Positions 58,781 through 64,000 of a stretch of DNA of 64,000 nucleotides are shown here, piece after piece. The first letter of the stretch is position 1; the number at the start of each line of letters is the position of its first letter. The notes beneath the pieces were generated by a model. It saw only the letters and a list, made by a program, of their open reading frames with translations. It did no database searches and was not told where the DNA came from. The translations under genes were made by a program, and so were the position numbers. Source of the DNA: Paulinella micropora (lineage: Eukaryota; Cercozoa; Imbricatea; Euglyphida); the NCBI GenBank assembly GCA_009731375.1, contig BJOX01000194.1, positions 189,203 through 253,202 on the forward strand. The letters are read 5' to 3'.

Positions 58781-59042
58781 CCTCTTTTGTGTCGTTTGAT
58801 CCCTAGCGGAGCCAAGGTGGTACTGAAATTCTACATACATACACACACACATACATACATACATACATACATACATACATACACACACATACATACATAC
58901 ATACATACATACATACATACATACATACATACGTACGTACGTACGTACGTACGTACGTACGTACATACATACATACATACATACATACATACATACATAC
59001 ATACATACATACTTACATACACTTACATAAACTTACATACAC

Positions 59043-59073
<31 letters not shown>

Positions 59074-60055
59074 CATAACATAACATAACATAACACAACA
59101 TAACATAAGATTAGATTAGATTAGATTAGATTAGATTAGATTACATTACAGAACATAACAGAGCATAACAGAACATAACAGAACAGAACAGAACAGAACA
59201 TGACAGAACATAACAGAACATAACAGAACATAACAGAACATAACAGAGCATAACAGAACATGACACAACATAACAGAACATAACAGAACATAACAGAACA
59301 GAACAGAACATTACATTCATACATACATACCGCATCAGTTGAGTACATAGTGCCATCGTACTTACTTTACATTACATTACATAACATTACATTACATTAC
59401 ATTACATTACAATACATTAACATTACATTAGATTACATTACATTACATTACGTTACGTTACATTACATTACATTACATTAGATTACATTAGATTAGACTA
59501 GATTAGATTAGATTAGATTAGATTAGATTAGATGAGATAAGATTATATAAGATTAGATAAGATTACATTAAATCACATTGGATTACATTAGATTAGATTA
59601 CATTACATTAGATTAGATTAGATTAGATTAGATTAGATTACATTACATTACATTACAGAACATTACAGAACCATACATACATACCGCATCAGTTGAGTAA
59701 ATAGTGCAATCGTACTTGGTTTACATTGCATTACATTACATTATATTGCATTACATTGCATTACATTACATTAGATTACATTAGATTACATTACATTACA
59801 TTACATTACATTACATTACATTACATGACCTTACATTACCTTACATTAAATTAGATTAGATTACATTACATTAGATTACATCAGATTACATTACATTAGA
59901 TTACATTAGATTACATTAGATTACATTACCCTACATTACATTAGATTAGATTATATTAGATTATATTACATGACATTAGATTACATTAGATTAGATTACA
60001 TCACATTACATTACATTACATTAAATTACATTAAATTACATTACATTACATTACA
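58741..60055 (-). repeat. (GATA)n, (CATA)n, (ATTAC/ATTAG)n arrays with two exon echoes
   Basis: 59328-59366 and 59684-59722 are 3'-part copies of the 60122 exon with donor (KYDGTMYSTDA, KYDCTIYSTDA). The rest is tetra- and pentanucleotide repeat. Confidence 0.85.
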
Positions 60056-60062
60056 TACATAC

Positions 60063-60122
60063 CGTATCAGTTATGGCAATAGTGCCATCGTACTTTGTTC
60101 CTGTTTTTGTTTTGAATTGTAC
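60063..60122 (-). CDS. Upstream exon, probable
   Basis: 60 nt, acceptor ATCACAG, donor GTATGT, phase 0 in and out. Encodes VQFKTKTGTKYDGTIAIT and DT. In phase with the 62882 and 56788 exons. 5' echoes keep the acceptor (VQFKTKSKY at about 60468-60503, VQFKTKTKY at 60614-60642); 3' echoes keep the donor. Confidence 0.68.
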
Positions 60123-60142
60123 CTGTGATAGACAGATAGATA

Positions 60143-60410
60143 GATGAGATATCGACTAATGTCAGAAAAAAGGAGCTTCTGATTTCGTCAACCAAGGAAG
60201 TCTGTGGGTAAAGTATTAACCCGATGCCCAGCTAAGCCGTGATGTTTGCACGGAAGGGACTGATACAGGCGATACCAAAATCTCCCTAGTACCAGGCGGG
60301 GCCAGGGCTCGTTCCATAAGCGCCCCTTGCAGAACGAGCTCCCACCTCCATTACAGAGGGCCCAGTAAGCAGATGGAGTTTCGAGACTGTTCGACAGTCT
60401 AGTATAAACC

Positions 60411-60411
<1 letters not shown>
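60143..60411 (-). mobile_element. Repeat A, copy 5 (truncated)
   Basis: Same 3' truncation as copy 3 (gtctagtataaacc). Confidence 0.8.
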
Positions 60412-60463
<52 letters not shown>

Positions 60464-60542
60464 CATCGTACTTGCTTTTCGTTTTGAATTGTACCTGTGG
60501 GTGTAGATATATAGATAGATAGAAAGAAAGAAAGATAAATAA

Positions 60543-60574
<32 letters not shown>

Positions 60575-60754
60575 GTAAGTAGGTAGGTAGGTAGGTAGGT
60601 AGGCAGGCAGGTAGGTACTTGGTTTTCGTTTTGAATTGTACCTGTCGGTGTAGATAGATAGATAGGTAGATAGATAGATAGGTAAGTAGGTAAATGGGTA
60701 GGTAGGTAGGTAGGTAGGCAGGTAAGTAGGCAGGTAGATAGGTAGATAGGTAGG

Positions 60755-60791
<37 letters not shown>

Positions 60792-60832
60792 GGATAGATA
60801 GATAGATGGATAGTTGGATAGATGGATGGATG

Positions 60833-60873
<41 letters not shown>

Positions 60874-60879
60874 CCAACC

Positions 60880-60914
60880 AAACAATCAAACCAATCAAAC
60901 CAATCAATCCATCC

Positions 60915-60946
<32 letters not shown>

Positions 60947-60954
60947 ATCGATCG

Positions 60955-60985
<31 letters not shown>

Positions 60986-60994
60986 CATCAATCC

Positions 60995-61032
<38 letters not shown>

Positions 61033-61059
61033 CCAATCAATCAATTAATGAATCAATCA

Positions 61060-61131
<72 letters not shown>

Positions 61132-61161
61132 TCGAGTAGGTAAGCAGGTCACGATCGATCG

Positions 61162-61192
<31 letters not shown>

Positions 61193-61298
61193 CATCAATC
61201 CATCAATCAATCAATCAATCAATCAATCAAACCAATCAATCAATTAATGAATCAATGAATCAATCAATCAATCAATCAATCAACTAATCAATCAATCA

Positions 61299-61342
<44 letters not shown>

Positions 61343-61345
61343 TCG
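60880..61345. repeat. (CAAT)n array
   Basis: caat units with an internal tandem duplication of about 190 bp (ctcgagtaggtaagcaggtc at 61131 and 61342). Confidence 0.92.
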
Positions 61346-61402
61346 AGTAGGTAAGCAGGTCACTGGCCCAATCGGATGCGATCTATCTATCTATCTACCT
61401 AC

Positions 61403-61463
<61 letters not shown>

Positions 61464-61469
61464 CATCCT

Positions 61470-61917
61470 GGAGACGGTCTCTGCCACTGGCAACTCAGCC
61501 TAGGGTTCAGATCTAACTATCTCCTACAATGACGATTTGTGTCCGCCGTTAATCGCGCGCGTGACGCAAGGGCTAAACAGGCAACCAACTCCTGACCATG
61601 GCTGATGAAGTCGGGGCGTGATGCAAAGGGTTGATGAAGTCGGGGTTGTATAAGGTAACTCACAACGAGCGTGAACTCCTGAAACCTCGACTTGCTCATG
61701 GCATCATCTCCTTAGGGCACGCGCTCCTGGGGAGTGTTCTAGTGTTGTCCCGTATAGTTCAAAAGGGCTCGGCTACCTTTCGGCTTGAACTGGGCACAGA
61801 CACCAACCACAGCGAGACAGTGGTTGGTGTGCAGCTTGGCCGGTGCTGAAAGTTCTTGTCCGGGGGTAGTATAGGAGGCCATGGCTTTTCAAGCTAAGCC
61901 ACGCCCATAGATTAAAC
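61470..61917. other. Unique 450-bp segment, unidentified
   Basis: Non-repetitive DNA between (CTAT)n arrays, with an internal short duplication (gatgaagtcgggg at about 61604 and 61633). Short frames only. It may be a single-copy transposon fragment. Confidence 0.35.
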
Positions 61918-61947
61918 ATATCTATCTATCCATCTATCCATCTATCC

Positions 61948-61986
<39 letters not shown>

Positions 61987-62087
61987 GAGTAGGTAAGCAA
62001 GTCACTGGGCCAATCGGGTGTGAATAAATATCTATCTATCTATCTATATATCTATCTATCTATCTATCTATCTATCTACCTATCTAT
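61918..62087. repeat. (CTAT)n with an exon echo
   Basis: 61986-62026 resembles part of the 62882 exon (TPDW core), as does 61345-61382; both lie on the 3' side. Confidence 0.7.
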
Positions 62088-62399
62088 CTCCTTTCTCGCT
62101 TGTTGAGCCCGGAATAAAACCCACAGTGCTCTGTCGGTTTATACTAGACTGTCGAACAGTCTCGAAACTCCATCTGCTTACTGGGCCCTCTGTAATGGAG
62201 GTGGGAGCTCGTTCTGCAAGGGGCGCTTTATGGAACGAGCCCTGGCCCCGCCTGGTACTAGGAAGCTTTGGTATTGCCTGTATCAGTCCCTTCCGTGCAA
62301 ACATCACGGCTTAGCTGGGCATCGGGTTAATACTTTACCCACAGACTTCCTGGTTGACGAAATCAGAAGCTCCTTTTTTCTGACATTAGTCGATATTTC

Positions 62400-62401
<2 letters not shown>
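62088..62401 (+). mobile_element. Repeat A, copy 6
   Basis: Starts at ctttctcgcttgttg and ends cgatatttcat, bounded by (CTAT)n. Confidence 0.8.
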
Positions 62402-62461
<60 letters not shown>

Positions 62462-62476
62462 ATTTATCTATTTATC

Positions 62477-62527
<51 letters not shown>

Positions 62528-62569
62528 CCATCTATCCATCTATCTATCTATCTATCTATATTTATCTAT

Positions 62570-62629
<60 letters not shown>

Positions 62630-62826
62630 CCATCTATCCATCTATCTATCTATCTATCTATATTTATCAATTTATCTATCTATCTATTTATCTATCTATC
62701 TATTTATCTATCTATCCATCTATCCATCTATCCATCTATTTATCTATTTATCTATCTATCTATCTATTTATCTATTTATCTATTTTCTATTTATCTATTT
62801 ATCTATCTATCTATCTATCTATCTAT
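62402..62826. repeat. (CTAT)n/(TTAT)n array
   Basis: Tetranucleotide repeat with an internal higher-order unit of about 100 bp. Confidence 0.95.
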
Positions 62827-62835
62827 CAAGTATAC

Positions 62836-62882
62836 CGTGTATGCGTATGGGTCATTGGTCCAATCGGGTGTGATCTGAATAC
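62836..62882 (-). CDS. Most upstream supported exon
   Basis: 47 nt, acceptor CTACTCAG, donor GTATAC. GT completes Gly. Encodes [15 protein letters not shown]. Phase 0 out. A 5' echo (IQITQTC) lies at about 63060-63078 with acceptor. Confidence 0.6.
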
Positions 62883-62889
62883 CTGAGTA

Positions 62890-62980
62890 GATAGATAGAT
62901 AGGTAGATAGATAGGTAGATAGATAGGTAAATAGATAGGTAGATAGGTAGGTAGGTAGGTAGGTAGATAGATAGATAGAT

Positions 62981-63011
<31 letters not shown>

Positions 63012-63096
63012 TAGATGATAGATAGAAAGATAGATACATGGATAGATAGTGTAGGTAAACAAGTCTGTGTAATCTGAATGCCTGAGTAGATAGATG

Positions 63097-63141
<45 letters not shown>

Positions 63142-63178
63142 CTATTATATTAGATAGATAGATACATAGATAGATAGG

Positions 63179-63241
<63 letters not shown>

Positions 63242-63343
63242 GTAGGTAGGTAGGTAGGTGAGGTAGGTAGGAAGATATATAGATAGATAGATAGTTAGGT
63301 AGATAGATAGATAGATAGATATAGATAGATAGATAGATAATAG

Positions 63344-63402
<59 letters not shown>

Positions 63403-63434
63403 CCGGCGTTGGTTTGTGTTTCTGACTGCGATTT

Positions 63435-63500
<66 letters not shown>
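62890..63500. repeat. (GATA)n/(GGTA)n arrays
   Basis: A unique island at 63400-63437 (SQSETQTNAG on the minus strand, followed by GTATTA) may be another exon piece. Confidence 0.85.
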
Positions 63501-63501
<1 letters not shown>

Positions 63502-63504
63502 TGA

Positions 63505-63860
63505 TAGATGAGATGTCGCAAAGGAATGTAGTCCTTGCAAAGGAACGCAGTTTCACATCAAACAGTAATTTGTGTACTGTGCATGTGTCCGGGATGGGAA
63601 TCACGGGTAGACTGTGTTCTGGAAAAAGAAGAGGAGGAAGGACGTTGAAGAAAAAGGCAATCTAGGAATGGAGAGTGGGAGGATAAGGAAGAAGAGAAAG
63701 AAAAGGAAGCCGTTAGTCCAAGTGTTTTGAGCACCGTAAGCTTGCGCAAGCTACAATGATGACATTGTATGAGGCCTAAACCCCCGCAGGGACCTAGCCC
63801 GGGCTATGCAACACTGGACGGCTATGATGGAATGCAGTCACCAATACGGACTAGAGGAAG
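63505..63860 (+). mobile_element. Repeat B, shorter copy
   Basis: Nearly identical to 58390-58740, ending in caccaatacggactagagga. The last 140 bp of the window continue as unassigned DNA. Confidence 0.8.
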
Positions 63861-64000
63861 ATTAGTCCAATTTTTGACTGCACAGGAGCGATAAATCGCA
63901 AAAGAGCAACGAGCTACGCAGGAGGATAGCTTGAAGCAAAGGGATTTGGATTGGGGATGGGAAAAACCCAAGGCGCGGAAACATCGATGAACAGAGAACG

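Overview
The window is nuclear DNA of a eukaryote: it has spliced GT-AG exons for an EGF-repeat extracellular protein, an LTR-type retroelement, tRNA-derived and foldback repeats, and very large simple-sequence arrays. The species cannot be read from it. A marine invertebrate or a protist would both fit. Nine N-runs (10, 73 and 347 bases among them) show a draft scaffold.

Layout. (1) 1-5181: a compact, GC-rich, intronless block of eight genes on both strands with very short A/T-rich spacers. It resembles a nucleocytoplasmic large DNA virus (NCLDV): a minor-capsid/penton-like protein, a virion-type protein split by a -1 frame change, a RuvC-like Holliday-junction resolvase, a small HMG/YABBY-like protein, a two-TM SLATT-like protein and unknowns. 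The first gene runs off the left edge and the last is cut at about 5.18 kb, so this is a fragment of an integrated viral segment. (2) 6039-14514, minus strand: a Ty3/gypsy-like retroelement with intact Gag (879 aa) and Pol (1926 aa). No LTR pair was recognised. (3) 14.5-22 kb: gene-poor DNA with microsatellites, a foldback element, a tRNA-derived SINE and a short element repeated inside (TA)n/(TAA)n arrays. (4) 22.7-63.5 kb, minus strand: a cysteine-rich EGF-repeat gene whose small exons (mostly 42-183 nt) sit in arrays of (CTAT)n, (CTAC)n, (CATA)n, (GA)n and (GTA)n. From 43,005 down to 22,773 I can chain 23 exons with 22 consecutive phase-compatible GT-AG junctions (about 736 codons including a terminal stop). 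Further exons to about 62.9 kb probably form the 5' part.

The most notable observation is the 'exon echo' rule in region 4. Many exons are accompanied by one to about seven partial copies. Copies lying 5' of the intact exon keep the acceptor and 5' part. Copies lying 3' keep the donor and 3' part. Every copy breaks directly into simple repeat. This is the signature of repeated tandem duplications with one breakpoint in the exon and the other in the flanking microsatellite, while the full exon and its frame survive. Dispersed repeats (six copies of A, four of B, three of D, four of E, two of F and a TA-flanked MITE) are also embedded in this locus.
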